From the NCBI GenBank assembly GCA_037179335.1, contig JAKZHN010000030.1, positions 372,001-436,000 of the forward strand: 64,000 nt of DNA, written 5' to 3'. This DNA is from Cyclaneusma minus (taxonomy: Eukaryota; Ascomycota; Leotiomycetes; Marthamycetales; Marthamycetaceae). Made by a program: the position numbers and the translations under genes. Below the pieces are notes generated by a model. That model was not told the origin of the DNA, did no database searches, and saw only the letters and a list, made by a program, of their open reading frames with translations. Below are positions 36,070-48,036 of this stretch, piece after piece (the first letter of the stretch is position 1; every line of letters starts with the position of its first letter).

Positions 36070-36162
36070 CTATGACATGCTCCAGAAGAGCACGCTCACA
36101 AGGACGAGGAAGAGTGAGAACAGAGCGCAGGCAAGATGCCTGTTCGACATGAAATTGGCCAT
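36070..36162 (-). CDS. Possible small hydrophobic peptide or signal-peptide exon (30 aa)
   Basis: A 30-codon frame starts in an ideal context (CACCATGG) and encodes a short polar head (MANFMSNRHLA) followed by a strongly hydrophobic run (LFSLFLVLVSVLFW). It could be a stand-alone membrane micropeptide, or a signal-peptide exon: a GTGAGC donor-like site occurs inside the run. No downstream exon could be joined with confidence. Confidence 0.3.
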   Translation of the reverse strand: MANFMSNRHLACALFSLFLVLVSVLFWSMS

Positions 36163-37673
36163 GGTGGAGGGTTGCGGTCGAGGCAGCCAACTTCAGAGCT
36201 GCGGCCGTGATGAGTGTGCGGAAGCCGTGAAGATGGGGTTTGGCCGAGAGTTGCGGCTGTGATGGTGCGAGTCGGATCGCTGTCACGGGCTGGAAGATGG
36301 TCCGGGAAGAGAACTGTGCCCGGGTTCATGTGCAAATCCAGCCGCTCGGCTCTCTAGCGAGGCTATTTGTTGGCTCTAGGCGAAGTGAAGGAGGCCGGAT
36401 ATCAAGCGTGCAGATTCCAAGGCAGTGCGTTCCCGCCACTATTCCGCGAGGCTTGTAGAGGTTACGGAGAGGTACGCTCAGAGCCGATGAGGGCGTCTAG
36501 CCCAATGGAGACTCAACCTTGAATGATCAGCTGTGCTGTAAAACCAGAGCAAAACCCAGACTTACGCTCTTTCATGGCTTGAATGAAGAATGAACCAGGA
36601 GTTTTATGACTTGTAACCAAAGACGATCTCTTGTAGATGCATATTGATTGATATATGTAACCATTGGAAATGTTCCTGATAGTTCAGAACGGAGCGTATT
36701 CAGTAATTATGATTGATCTTTCGTATAACACAACTCCGACTCGAAATTTTAACTCTGATGTTCTCGGGATCGAGCTTGATATGGCTCTGGGCAGCACTAT
36801 TGCCATCTTCACCATGCTGGAACTAAGTATGCCAACAGTTTCCGGATGAACAGCCATGGACTGCAGCATTTTCACACTCTGCCATTTGCTACCATATGAA
36901 ACACAAGCCAGCTTCAAATACAAGCACTCACAGGAGGAAAAGAACACTGTCTGACTACCAGACTGCCATCTGACGAGTCCTAGTCTGCCACTGGCAGAGG
37001 CAAAGGTTGTGTTCGATGCTCAACCGCGAGGGCTTTACGAAATACAAGGTACGTCTGATATGACAAGGAGAAAATATACACATTGCAAACTGAATTGCGA
37101 CAGGTCTTCAGCGGCGATCTTGACATAAGGGAAATGGCTCTTAAGTACCTAGGCAGACAATGAGGCCATGTGCAGATTGTGTATGATGGGCACAACCCAC
37201 ACACCGAAGATGAGAAACAGCTTCGCCCGCGCAGGGAAGCAGCTGTTGAATTGGAGGAGAAAAGTACGAATGTGAGGTTTTGAAAGCTTCGGTCGTCGTC
37301 GGTTTCTTTTTATGCCAAGCATTTCCAGCCCGCGTGGCTCTGCGGGCTTCATCAACATCGAATGTGGGGCCGCGCGCGGCGCACTTTAGGTTGTCAGCCT
37401 TAGAGCTTAAACTGAGTGACGACGTTCCGTGAGCGCAGTCACGTCTGTCCTTCGCTGTCATTCTTTAACTCAACATTTGGACACGCTTGATTGCAATCAT
37501 CTTTGGGATCAGTTGTGTTGCACCAACATATGCCGTCGTCTCGCTCCTTCCTTGCCCAATGTCTGAGAGCGTCGTGAGCGTCTCTTGAGCATCTCTACAA
37601 CCGCAGTCTCAGAGACACCACCAAAGCCGCCAAAGCCGAACACCCACGACTCTCATCCAAGCACTGCGCCATC

Positions 37674-39120
37674 ATGCCTCCTCCACCCCCACCGCCGCCG
37701 CCGCCTCCTCCCCCGATGATGGGAGGGATTCCTCCTCCGCCGCCGCCGCCCCCAGGAGGTGCGCTGCCTGCGAGGCCACCCGGCGGAGGTGCAGGCAGAG
37801 TAAGTCATCGCCAGCTCACCCGGATGTGATCTCAAGCTGATTTCTGCTATCAAGGGAGCGCTCCTTACCGATATCACGAAAGGGAAAGCACTGAAGAAGG
37901 CAGTCACGAACGACCGATCGGCACCAATCGTGGTCAAGCCAGCTGGAGGAGGAGCTGGTCCGATTGCAAGCGCTCCACCCATCCCCGGAATGCCGAAACC
38001 ACCAGGAGGCCTGGCTCCCCCAGTACCACCAGGGAATCGAACACGAAGCAACAGTGATCAGAGCGGGAGAGACAGTGCTGCCGGAGCTCAGGACGGCGTC
38101 CCGCAACTAGGAGGCCTGTTTGCGGGCGGTATGCCCAAATTGAAGAAAAGGGGGGGAGGGGTGGACACGGGTGGTATGTTATTCTACTCATTGGTGCTGC
38201 AACAATGCTGACTTACTACAGCCAACAACGACTCTTCATATACATCCGATCCAGAGTCCTCCAGATCCTCGGCGCCTAGACCTCCCACGTTTGGAGCTCC
38301 TAAACCCCCAACCGGTGGTGCACCGCCACCTCCGACTATACGGCCTCCTCCATCCGCCCCACCTTCTGTCCCTTCTGTTGCCAATCTACGAAAAGCTCCC
38401 AACCTAGGCGGCCGTCCAGGATCCTCGGCATCTATGGCCTCGATAGCTTCCTCGAAAGGCCCCCCACCACCCATTGGCAAGAAGCCTCCCCCACCACCTG
38501 TATCTTCCCGAAAACCATCATCGGCATCCCTCCGCCCTTCATCTGCCGCACCTGCACCTCCCGCACCACCCCCACCTCCACTGTCAGCAGCTCCTCGACC
38601 TCCTCCGGCTCCCAGTCGATCGCAGCCACCACCGCCCCCACCTGTCAATGGGTCCACGCCCAGCCTGGCAATGCAAGCCGCCATCAGAGCGGCTGCTCAA
38701 GCATCACCTGCTCAAGCATCGCCTGCTGTACCGCCTCCTCCCCCGCCAGCAACTCCGCCGCCAGCTCCTTCGTTCACAGCGCCCCCACCCCCTCCGGCGC
38801 CCATCAGTCCAGCGGCTCCAAGAACTTCGTCTCCATCGATACCTCCACCCCCACCCGCATCCCGACCCACAACTCAACCCCCGGTCCGATCAATGCTCGA
38901 CCCCAGTTCATATACTCTTTCCAATGGTGGGGGTTCTCAGAAGGGCCACAGATCGAACCAAAATTCAGTATCCAGCAAGGCGTTTGTTATTGAGGACAAT
39001 CGATGGCATTTCCAGGACGAAAGTATGTTCCCTAAACCACGTCAATTCATCGGTGGGCCAAAGCAATACCGCGCTGGAAGGGGGAGCAGTGTTCCCCTAG
39101 ATTTAAGCAATTACGAATGA
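37674..39120 (+). CDS. VRP1: Verprolin / WASP-interacting protein (WIP) homologue
   Basis: Actin-cytoskeleton adaptor that binds G-actin and WASP/Las17 at cortical patches during endocytosis. Exons 37674-37799, 37855-38173 and 38222-39120 give 447 residues. The N-terminus is polyproline (MPPPPPPPPPP...). Splicing of intron 1 brings up a clear WH2 domain at residues 43-62 (GALLTDITKGKALKKAVT, followed by NDRSAP). The centre is Pro/Ser-rich with many SH3-type PPPPP and PxxP tracts. The C-terminus has the WASP-binding box (NRWHFQDESMFPKPRQF). Intron 2 is 48 bp. The length is shorter than yeast Vrp1 (817) but usual for filamentous fungi. Confidence 0.93.
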
Positions 39121-40332
39121 GCGTGAGTATGAGGGAGAGGAGCGGTTTATGTTATTAGCGAAGCAAGTTATGGAACAGGGCATTTTACTGTGGCGCCGAG
39201 GGTATACATGGTTGGAACAATAAACAGTCCCGGGACTGAATCGAGCTCAGGCGCCTCGCGGCCCAACGCTGAGACATAACAGAAGGGGCTGGGGGTGGGA
39301 AGCTCCAGGGCATTTTTTTGATAGCTGCATGTCTCTTGCAGACGAGAAATGGACGGCTCCTACTACATAAACCTTTGTGGGAGGTCCGTCATCGAGGAGA
39401 TGCGAGTGACAGAAGAAGAAGAAAGATGGAGAACTGAGAATACGATGCTTTAACATGCAAATGTCGATGTTGGACAATCCTATTGAAGGGTACTTTTGGC
39501 ATAAAGCATTGTCTCCTTGGGTCCAGACTTCCGGGCCCTACAAAGGAAAGGTACAAAGAAACAAGCGCGCGCGAGGTCTGGTAACTTGGATCAATTGGTT
39601 GGTGAGTAGAGCGGTTTATTGGTGTTGGGCTTTGTCTCTAAGCGGACTGATGGCGATGCAGGGACACCGCTAAAGCCTCCCCAGACACCACTCGTCGTGA
39701 GTATCCCCATTTTCGTCGTGCTATATTCCATGGCAGGGGTCAATAGTCTAAGAGACGAGAGAATAGAGTTTCAAGTTAGGTATAAGGGCTAGTTGAAAGC
39801 TTAAGAATTGAAAAGCCCGAAGTCTTGCTACTAGAAGTAAGCCGCCCGGGCAAGCAAACAGGGACAACTTAATGCAGGTAGCTAGGCACCACTACCCGCC
39901 CTACTTATTCCAGTCCAATCAATTAGGACAAACTTGAGCAATAAGCATCAATCATAGGCATTAAGCGACCGAGTTGAGAGGGCCTACCCGACCCGTTGAT
40001 AGTTTATCCAGTATGCTATTAATACAGCAATCTGCAAGAGAGTGGGGCAGGGTGTCTCAGTATGCATCTAGCGGAGTTGACGTATCTTAGTAGCGGACAG
40101 CGGAGTCGGCCCAGATCATCGCCAAAAGGACACCTAAACTTCAAGGAAGCTGTAGGAGTAAGCAAAACCTCCCACACACCGCTGCCCCTCTTCCCTGACG
40201 CCGCATCAATCAGTCGTCGACTGCCGCACCGGTCAAGGCCTTCACATCGGCTTTTCATATCGCAAACCTTCGCTCAGCCGCAGCCAGATCAGCATTTCGT
40301 GGCCCGAGAAGGTCCTGTGAACATTGTGAACA
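39121..40332. other. Intergenic, no gene seen
   Basis: About 1.2 kb between verprolin and SURF4 in tandem orientation. Only short frames without motifs. The part before 40333 is the SURF4 promoter and leader. Confidence 0.5.
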
Positions 40333-41410
40333 ATGGCTCAGATACGGGGTACGGCGGGATACAACCTGGGCGGGCAACATTCGTTTGGAGGCCACAATCG
40401 AGATACCATCCCAGATCCGAGTCCATTGGATGCCATCAGGGAGCAGACAAGCAAGATCGAGGACTTTTTGGACACTGTCAGCGAGCCGGTCAAGCCGTAC
40501 GTTGTTTGTCCGGGAGAGACTGCCTGCGCAAGAAACTAACATGCGATGCAGGTATCTGCCAGCCATTGGCCGCTTCCTGATCGTCGTCACGTTCATCGAA
40601 GATGCCCTGAGAATCATTACTCAGTGGAGTGATCAGCTCATCTATCTCCACGACTACCGACACAGTACGTCTTCCCCCCAGCTATAGATTCCGGCATTGC
40701 GCTAATACTATGGTTTACCAGTTCCTTACGGTCTCACGCATCTGTTCCTACTTGTCAACGTACTCGCTATGGTCTCATGCTCAACACTGGTCATTGCGCG
40801 GAAACAATCCGACTATGCTGTTGCCGGCCTGATTGGAGTGGTGATTACACAGGCCCTCGGGTACGGACTGATCTTCGACCTCAACTTCTTCCTCCGAAAC
40901 CTGTCCGTCATGGGCGGTCTTCTCATGGTCCTCTCGGACTCCTGGATGCGCAAATCGAAGGCCTTTGCCGGCCTGCCTCAGCTGGAAGAGAAAGACCGCA
41001 AGATGTACTTTCAGCTTGCCGGCCGAGTGCTGCTGATCTTTTTGTTCGTCGGGTTTGTGTTTAAGGGCCAATGGAGCGTCTGGAGGGCCATTGTGGCACT
41101 CTTCGGCTTCGTGGCTTGCGTGATGGTGGTGGTGGGCTTCAAGGCGAAGATCAGCGCCATCATGCTCGTGGTCATTCTCAGCGTGTTCAACATTTTGGTG
41201 AACAACTTCTGGACGGTGAGTTCTTTCAAGACTCGACGTGACGTAGAATTGCAGCTGATTTTCGGCGTATAGCTCCACGAACACCACCCGCACAAGGACT
41301 TTGCGAAGTACGATTTCTTCCAGATTCTGTCTATTGTTGGTGGACTTTTGCTGCTTGTCAACAGCGGGCCGGGTAAATACAGTCTGGACGAGAAGAAGAA
41401 GGTATATTAA
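40333..41410 (+). CDS. ERV29: SURF4/Erv29 family ER-Golgi cargo receptor
   Basis: Multi-pass receptor that packs soluble secretory proteins into COPII vesicles. Exons 40333-40496, 40552-40664, 40722-41215 and 41273-41410 give 302 residues, close to yeast Erv29 (310). The N-terminus is polar and cytosolic; family motifs are LPAIGRFLIVVTFIEDALRI, the DQLIYLHDYRHIP loop and LNFFLRNLSVMGGLLMVLSD. About seven hydrophobic segments follow. The last residues are KKVY, a KKxx di-lysine signal for COPI-mediated return to the ER, as expected. All three introns are 55-57 bp. Confidence 0.95.
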
Positions 41411-42206
41411 ACAAGGTGAGGGACATATCAGCAACAGGGATGGGTGGATAAGGGATATCGGAAGTGAGAAGGTTCACTACTGGACGGAGTTTCATGGAAC
41501 TAGGAAAGGGCCATGTTTTCCTTGACGTTATTGAAGCTACTAAAATAAAGGCTGGAGAAGGGTACAGCGAGAAATGGATCGACTATCAAAAGTTTTGTTC
41601 TCCGTCCAAATGGATCACGCTATGGCTGAATGAATGGTGAAAGTAGAGAGACATCTGTAGGGCAACGGCACAGCGCCAAGAAGAGCAATAACAGCAGTTG
41701 AGAACAGGAGTGATGCTGTGCTTACGCGAATAGTGCAAAGAAGCATTACTCAGACACAGGACCTTGGTCCCAAGCTTACAGCATCAGCTGCCCGCAGGTA
41801 CAGGTGCTGGCTACAGCGAAGGGGAGATGTGTACGATTGTTCAACAAGAACAGTCTCGTCTCCCAGCGAGAATCCAGCGATCGGCTTCGGAGAGCAAGCG
41901 GCATCAGTGTGGGGTACAGATAATCCGGGGAAACACAAGGATTGCAGTAGCGTCATCAATTGTCCTTCCCGTCCCGAGTCCCCGACTTCCGACTCCTCGT
42001 CTCCATTTCATCCTTCACATGTAAGAGGCTGCCAACATGTTCAACGTCGCACCCCTCTACTGCGCCATAGTGAACTTTGGACGTTGCGTGTAGGAGGAGC
42101 ATGGATGATGACGGAATCGTCCGAAGGTACCTTGACGCGTGAGAATGCTTAACCCCCAACACCCCCAAGCGATCAGACGCTAACATGTGGCCGAAGGCAC
42201 TTCACC
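41411..42206. other. Intergenic, no gene seen
   Basis: About 0.8 kb. Pyrimidine-rich near 41960-42020, otherwise no coding or repeat signal recognised. Contains the promoter of the patatin-like gene. Confidence 0.5.
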
Positions 42207-44373
42207 ATGGCTGCCGTGACCAGCCTGCTGGCATCTGTGTGGAGCCTGATCTTCGACGTCTTGTTCTTCTGGCAGATGGTATGCTCTCCCCCCAGTCCCA
42301 CCAACCTGTCTGAATTGCTCGCTGATACTCTTGCAGAGGCTTTGGCGCTGGCTCACCCAGAAACGACCGGCACAGCTATGGTATGATGTCCTCAAGAACG
42401 CCAAATCATACGAGGAGTGGGAGGAGGCTGCCTTTCAACTCGATGCCATCCTTGGGAACGACCTATGGTATGGCACCACTACGCTCAGCACCGAACATAG
42501 CTAACACAAATCTGTTCCTACCAACCAGGCGTCAGAATCCGACCTCCAAATACTACGACTACCGTCTAATTAACGACCGCCTCCAATCCATAATCATCGC
42601 GCGCGAAGAATCCGACATCCTCCAATTAGTCAACCTACTGCGCTCCGGCCTCGTCCGCAACCTGGGCAACATCACCGCGCCCAAGCTCTTCAACCGCGCC
42701 TTTGCCGGCACCAAGCTGCTGATCGAAAACTACATCACCGAAGTTGCCCTCGCCATCGCGCACATTACCATGCTGCCAACTTCTCCTGGCTCGCCCGGGG
42801 CCTCGTTCAGCCACATGCCAGGAGCGCAGGGTGGGGGACAGCTGGTGCCGGCCTATCTGGCTCAGGGGTTTAATGCGCAGGCGAAACTGGACTTGCTGCA
42901 CGATGCGCGGCAGGCCTTTGGGCGGAGTTGCTTGGTGTTGCAGGGTGGGGCCATTTTTGGCTTGTGTCATCTGGGAGTCGTCAAGGCGCTGTACTTGAGG
43001 GGCTTGCTGCCGCGAATTATTACAGGCACGGCTACGGGAGCCTTGATTGCGGCCCTGGTGGGTATTCATACGGAGGATGAGCTGTTGGAGTTCTTGAATG
43101 GTGATGGCATTGACTTGACGGCTTTTGCTCAAAAACGGAAAGGTGAGGGCAAGAGTGGGAAGCAGGTCAACGGAGATCAGGATGAGCAGCTCTGGAGTAG
43201 GGTGTTTAGCTCGAATTGGTGGCAGACGGCGAAGAGGAGACTGCAGAGGTATTTTAAGGAAGGCTATTTTCTGGATGTTACGGTTTTGGAAGAGTGTGTC
43301 AGGGCCAATGTTGGGGATCTGACGTTTGAAGAGGCCTATAACAGGACGAAAAGGATCCTGAACATTACCGTGGCTACGACCGACAAAGGAGGAGTACCCA
43401 ATGTGCTGAATTATCTTACAGCCCCAAATGTGGTATGTACAGCGTCTCCATTTCCTTCCACTACCTACGAAAGCAAAGACGGAAAGTATCAGGTAACAAG
43501 ACAATGTTGCATCTCTCACCCAGCAAAGCGTCTTGCCTGTTCTCGTCTCCGCTTTCGTATGTCGATGATGTATCATACTTCATATTCTAAGATCTCGTTC
43601 TTCATTTTCACCAACCCACATCCCCATACTATCATACAGTACTGCATCGCTAACTCCCCTTCCAGCTCATCTGGTCCGCCGCCCTTGCCTCGAACGCCGA
43701 CATGCCCACCATGTACGGCACCGCCATAACCCTCCAATGCAAGGACGCCACCGGCACCATCATCCCCTGGTCCTCGGCCACCCACACCACCTTCCGCCCC
43801 TGGACCCACGCCTTCTACTCCGACCGCGACTCCCCCCTAACCCGCGTCGCCGAGCTATTCAACGTAAACCACTTCATAATCTCCCAAGCCCGCCCCTACA
43901 TAATCCCCTTTCTCTCCTCCTCCTCTTCCTCCTCCTCCCCCTTCCGCTCCCGTCGCGGCCGCACCTCCTTCACTGGTGGTTTCCTCCGGCTCTTAAACAT
44001 GGAGATTCATCATCGACTACACCAGTTGGACAGCTTGGGCGTGCTGCCGAGGAGTATTAGGAGGTTTTTGGTCGATGAGGTTACGGAGAAGGCGAGTGTG
44101 ACACTGGTGCCGAGTGTGGGCGTGTCGGATTTTGCGAGGTTGTTGGAGACGCCGACGAGGGAGGGGCTGAAGAGGTGGATACTCAGGGGGGAGAGGAGTG
44201 TGTGGCCGGCAGTGGGGGCACTGAAGATTCGAGTGGCGGTGGAGAGTGAGCTGGATAGGGGGTATCAATATGTGAGGAGTCGGAAGCCGAGGAGCGGGAG
44301 GCGGAGGGGCAGTGCGGGGGCGGGCGTAGAGGAGGGGAGGGCGAGGGCTAGTAGTGCGGGCGGGAAGTGGTGA
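42207..44373 (+). CDS. Patatin-like lipase-family protein lacking the nucleophile serine
   Basis: Member of the fungal Tgl3/4/5-SDP1 patatin group (lipid-droplet triacylglycerol lipases). Exons 42207-42278, 42337-42467, 42529-43432 and 43666-44373 give 604 residues. The N-terminus has a hydrophobic hairpin-like segment (VWSLIFDVLFFWQM). A DUF3336-type region follows (YYDYRLINDRLQSIIIAREE, LVRNLGNITAPKLFNR). The patatin core starts LVLQGGAIFGLCHLGVVKAL near 205-220 with the oxyanion glycine motif intact. The position of GxSxG reads GTATG (residues 234-238): Ala236 replaces the catalytic Ser. The usual DG(A/G) dyad Asp motif also appears altered (FYSDRDSPLTR near 418-428). The tail is Arg/Gly/Ala rich. 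It is either a pseudo-lipase or a branch with other chemistry. Intron 3 is 233 bp, unusually long here. Confidence 0.9.
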
Positions 44374-44718
44374 TAGGTACCTAGATAGGTGCCTACCTAG
44401 GTAACCTTGGTGGAGCAGCATGTACCGTCTATTTTAGCGGAGCTGGAGTGGGGGAGGGCGTGGAAATCGGCTTATAAATAGGTACCTTAACCTTGGAAAC
44501 CGTCCGTCGAAAACTGGTTTTTCTGAAAAATTGGCTACCTTATTCGCCATTCTTTACGGTTGCCAGCCTTGAAATGGTTTTCTGGGTTGTCAATGGTTTC
44601 TGAGAGTATTGACAGTTTTTGAGTTTCAAAACCGTACCTAGGTAGGTACCTTCCCAGTCTCTAACGCTCCGCTAAGAGCTTCCATGCGCGCTACCTTTAA
44701 TGGGAACGTACCGTAAGT

Positions 44719-44738
44719 GTACCGTATATATACGGTAC
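44719..44738. repeat. Perfect 20-bp palindrome
   Basis: GTACCGTATATATACGGTAC equals its own inverse complement. Related halves (TACCGTATA, TACGGTAC) recur at 45115, 45410-45435 and 45541-45590. Confidence 0.85.
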
Positions 44739-45090
44739 GCTCTCAAAGTGCGGTACCATAGGTAGCTAGGTACCTAGATAAGGTAGGTAGGTAGAGCAAT
44801 GGAATAGGTACAGTGAGGTAACCAGCGTCCAGCACCGTTCAATGTTTCCATATCTAGGTACCTAGGTAGGTACTCTGACATGAAAAACCCGTCACCCGTC
44901 AGACAAAACGCCAATGACGACGCTCTCTGCAAGCTTTTTCGTGCAGAGAAGCCCACTGCCGACAGCCGTCTGAGAGGATGTGCTGATCTTTGTCCTCAGC
45001 CGTGCGATAATATCTTAACAGGTGCCCGACACGCAACGACGACCAGACCCCCGGACGGGGTTCAATTGCCCGGTAAGGTACCTAGGTACC

Positions 45091-45451
45091 TTAACGGAAT
45101 AGGGGGGGTTTAAAATACCGTATAAAATAAAAATACTGTAAAAATATTATATAAAATAAAAATACTATAATAATACCGTATAAAATAAAAATATTATAAA
45201 AATATTATATAAAATAAAAAAGCTATAATAATATTATATAAAATAATAATAATATTAAAAATATAATAATAATATTAAAAATAAAATAATAATATTATAT
45301 AAAATAATAATATTATATAAAATAATAATATTATATAAAATAATAATATTATATATAAATACCGCAATAAAAAATATACCATTATAATACCATGCTCTAC
45401 AGTATTTATACGGTATATATACGGTATTTTAAAACCCCCCTATTCCTTTAA
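45091..45451. mobile_element. MITE-like element with TTAA ends and AT-rich tandem repeat core (about 360 bp)
   Basis: Both ends carry TTAA followed inward by GGAATAGGGGGG and TTTAAAATACCGTATA in inverted orientation. The core (45117-45400) is a degenerate tandem array built of ATATAAAATAA(T/A)AAT-type units. TTAA flanks suggest a piggyBac-type target, though inverted GGTACC sequence continues outward on both sides and blurs the boundary. Confidence 0.65.
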
Positions 45452-46347
45452 GGTACCTACCTAGGTACAGGTGGTTAAAACCGGTGACACAAAATAGTTT
45501 AAAACCCATAAAACCGTTGCGAACTCTAAAACGGTGTAGCTACCGTATACATACGGTACGTATACGGTACGAAAACTTGTACGGTACGATCGAAGATGCT
45601 GTACAGGTACCTAATAAATTCGGTATAAAAAGTTGTACCGAATTATTTCGTACCTAGGTTCGGTAGGTGTGCCCGGCTCAACTGCCAACCGTCCGTCACC
45701 GACTCCGATCCTGCCTCATCCGGAATAGCGCAGCCGCACTCAACCGATAAAATGCAGGACCCAGACGCCTGCAGGGCGCGCCGGCAACAACCTTAAAAAC
45801 CTGGAATTGATGCATCCAGATCTGACGGATCCACAATCCCATACATCAATTCACTCCGCACCATTCCGACCTCGATGGTATCATTCACTGTTGAGTGCTG
45901 GATCAAGTCTGAGCGCATAGACATACAACATAGTAGACGGGAGGCAATAATGGGTGCAAGGCTGAGACACGCTGAGCAGCGCCGTGCAGCTGAATCAGGC
46001 GGCAGCATTGAATATGCGCGAGCAGCAGCTATGGGCTGTGCCGTGTGGGGGTGGAAGGAGTGCATACACGAAAAATGTGTGCCCAAAGAAAGCCAGGGTC
46101 AAGAACGTAGGGGTCCGGTAAGCCTTTTGTCGTTTCTGAGCGTCAACAGACTTCAGCTTTCCTTCCTGTCATTTGAGGTGTTCTCAACTTCTCCTTCGAC
46201 GCATCCAGTGCAACCGTCTCCTCGTCATCCAGGGCATTTTGCTTTTTCGCGACGACAATGATGACTTGAGTTCTGCCATTTCACTCTTCCCATCAGGTAC
46301 CTAAGGTAGGTACTCGTCCTTGCTGCGGATCAATTGCAGGATTGAAG

Positions 46348-47793
46348 ATGGCGTCCGCACGCATCTTCCACAGCCTCTACGAGACGTCCGCCAGCTTTGC
46401 AAAACGGCGCACCTGGCTCTTTACCGGTATCGCTGTTTCTCTTCTCCTGCTGTTTGGCTTCGGCTTCGGCTCGCACTCCTCCTTGCGTCGTTCTCCCAGC
46501 TTGGTACTCCCAAACCACCGCGATGGAGATAGAACGGAAGGCGGTTCGCGGAAGCCAAATACTAGCTTTGATGGGACTTGGAACTATAAGAGGGATGCGA
46601 AAAACCTTCTGCTGGATGAGGGACAGTGTGAAGCTGCCTTTCCGGGCTTGTTCGTGGAACCGAAGAGGGCGGAGGACGATAGGAAGGGGAAGAAGATTAC
46701 CATCAAGGAGTTGGATGACATTGAGCCTTTGACGGGATATGTGAGGGCCATGATCTATGACCAGCAAGTACGTCTGCCCCCGCTCCCAATAGGTATCATT
46801 TTTTTCTTTTCGAGGAACTCTTACTCCACAACTGCATTCATGAGAGACCGAGCGAGCACATGCTGACCTCTCGCTCCTCCACCGGTACAGATATATGTCA
46901 TAAGCACCCAAGGTCTTTTCTACTCCCGCACTTACGCCATCCTCCAAGCCCTCTACCGCGCCCTCACCACCTCCCCGACGCCTCTCCCGAACATCGAATT
47001 CACCTTCTGTGTTGATGACAAAATCTCACCCAAAGCCCAATGGGCCCTCACCCGCCGCGAAGACGAAAAGTCCATCTGGCTCATGCCCGACTACGGCTAC
47101 TGGTCGTGGCCCGAACCCCACGTCGGCGCCTACTCCGAAGTACAGCTCAAAACCTCCCTCATGGAATCCTTCGAAGGGTACTCTTGGGCCAAGAAAACCG
47201 ACAAGCTGCTCTGGCGCGGCGCTCTCATGGATCTTCCCACCAGAAAACGTTTGATTGAGGTTACGAAAGATAAGCCCTGGGCTGATGTTAAGGAATTGCA
47301 TTGGCATGATAAGGAAAGCACAGATGCGGATTTGAAGACGATAGAAGAGCATTGCACATACCGCTACCTCATGCACGTCGAAGGCAACTCGTATTCCGGC
47401 AGGTTAAAATACCTTCAAAACTGCGCCAGTGTGATCATCGCGCCGCCGCTGAAGTGGATTCAGCATCATCACCATCTGATGAGCCACACCGGGCCTGAGC
47501 AGAATTTCGTGCAGGTGGATGATAGGATGGATGAGCTGCAGGCAACCATTGACTATTTGCGCAATAATCCCGAGCGGGCGGAAGCGGTGGCGAGGAAGAA
47601 TGTGGAGATTTTTAGAGAGAGGTATTTGACGCCGGCCGCGGAGGTTTGTTATTGGAGGGCTTTGGTGAGGAGTTGGGCGAGGGTGAGCTTTGAGCCGGAG
47701 TTATGGGAGGAGAAGGGAGGGAAGAGGGTGTTGAGGGGCGTGCCGGTCGAGAGCTATTTGTTGGAGAGGAGGTTGGAGTGGGATCCTTATTAG
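46348..47793 (+). CDS. GT90 / CAP10-type glycosyltransferase
   Basis: Type II Golgi/ER membrane protein related to Cryptococcus Cap10 and animal POGLUT/KDELC transferases; donor and acceptor are unknown here. Exons 46348-46767 and 46891-47793 give 440 residues. A short cytosolic tail is followed by a signal anchor at about residues 23-43 (TWLFTGIAVSLLLLFGFGFG). The lumenal part has family blocks: FTFCVDDK, DYGYWSWPEP, KLLWRGALM, and the C-terminal nucleotide-sugar site HVEGNSYSGRLKYLQNCASV followed by a His-rich IQHHHHLM. The single 123-bp intron lies between YDQQ and IYVIS. Start context GAAGATGGCG has a purine at -3. Confidence 0.92.
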
Positions 47794-48036
47794 ATAGATG
47801 GTTGGACTAGGAGTTTTGGGCTGGTTTTGGAGTGGGGGGGATTGGCATGGGAAAAGGGAATGGAAAAAGAGTCCTCGGTACCAGTTTTTTCTTCCTTTTG
47901 GGAAGCGAGCAGCTGAGGGTCCGGACAACGCAGCATTGTAGGCGCTGGGATCGACAGCATGGAATTTTCGTATTGGTCTATCGTTAGGTGCCAAGGTTAT
48001 TTTTCAATAATTGAAGCTCGAGTTAAAGAGATGGTA

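Larger units (their letters stand above)
35475..37673. other. Divergent intergenic region, repeat remnants and one tiny ORF
   Basis: About 2.2 kb between the mitochondrial protein (-) and verprolin (+). It holds a short AT-rich patch at 35650-35740, a MITE at 35841-35990 and a 30-codon frame at 36070-36162 (listed separately). The frames near 37141-37461 look non-coding. Confidence 0.45.
44374..46347. other. Intergenic region rich in GGTACC/CCTAGG and TACCGTATA palindromes
   Basis: About 2.0 kb. The strings TACCTAGGTA, GGTACCTAGG and related forms recur many times from 44374 to 45670 and once near 46300. It contains a 20-bp perfect palindrome (44719-44738), a TTAA-flanked element (45091-45451) and a palindromic TACGGTACG cluster at 45541-45590. 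No gene was recognised. Confidence 0.6.

Noticed and set aside
42635..43576. 313-codon minus-strand frame opposite the patatin-like gene
   Set aside because: Antisense shadow of a GC-rich exon; composition rich in Arg/Gln/His/Ser and no domain.
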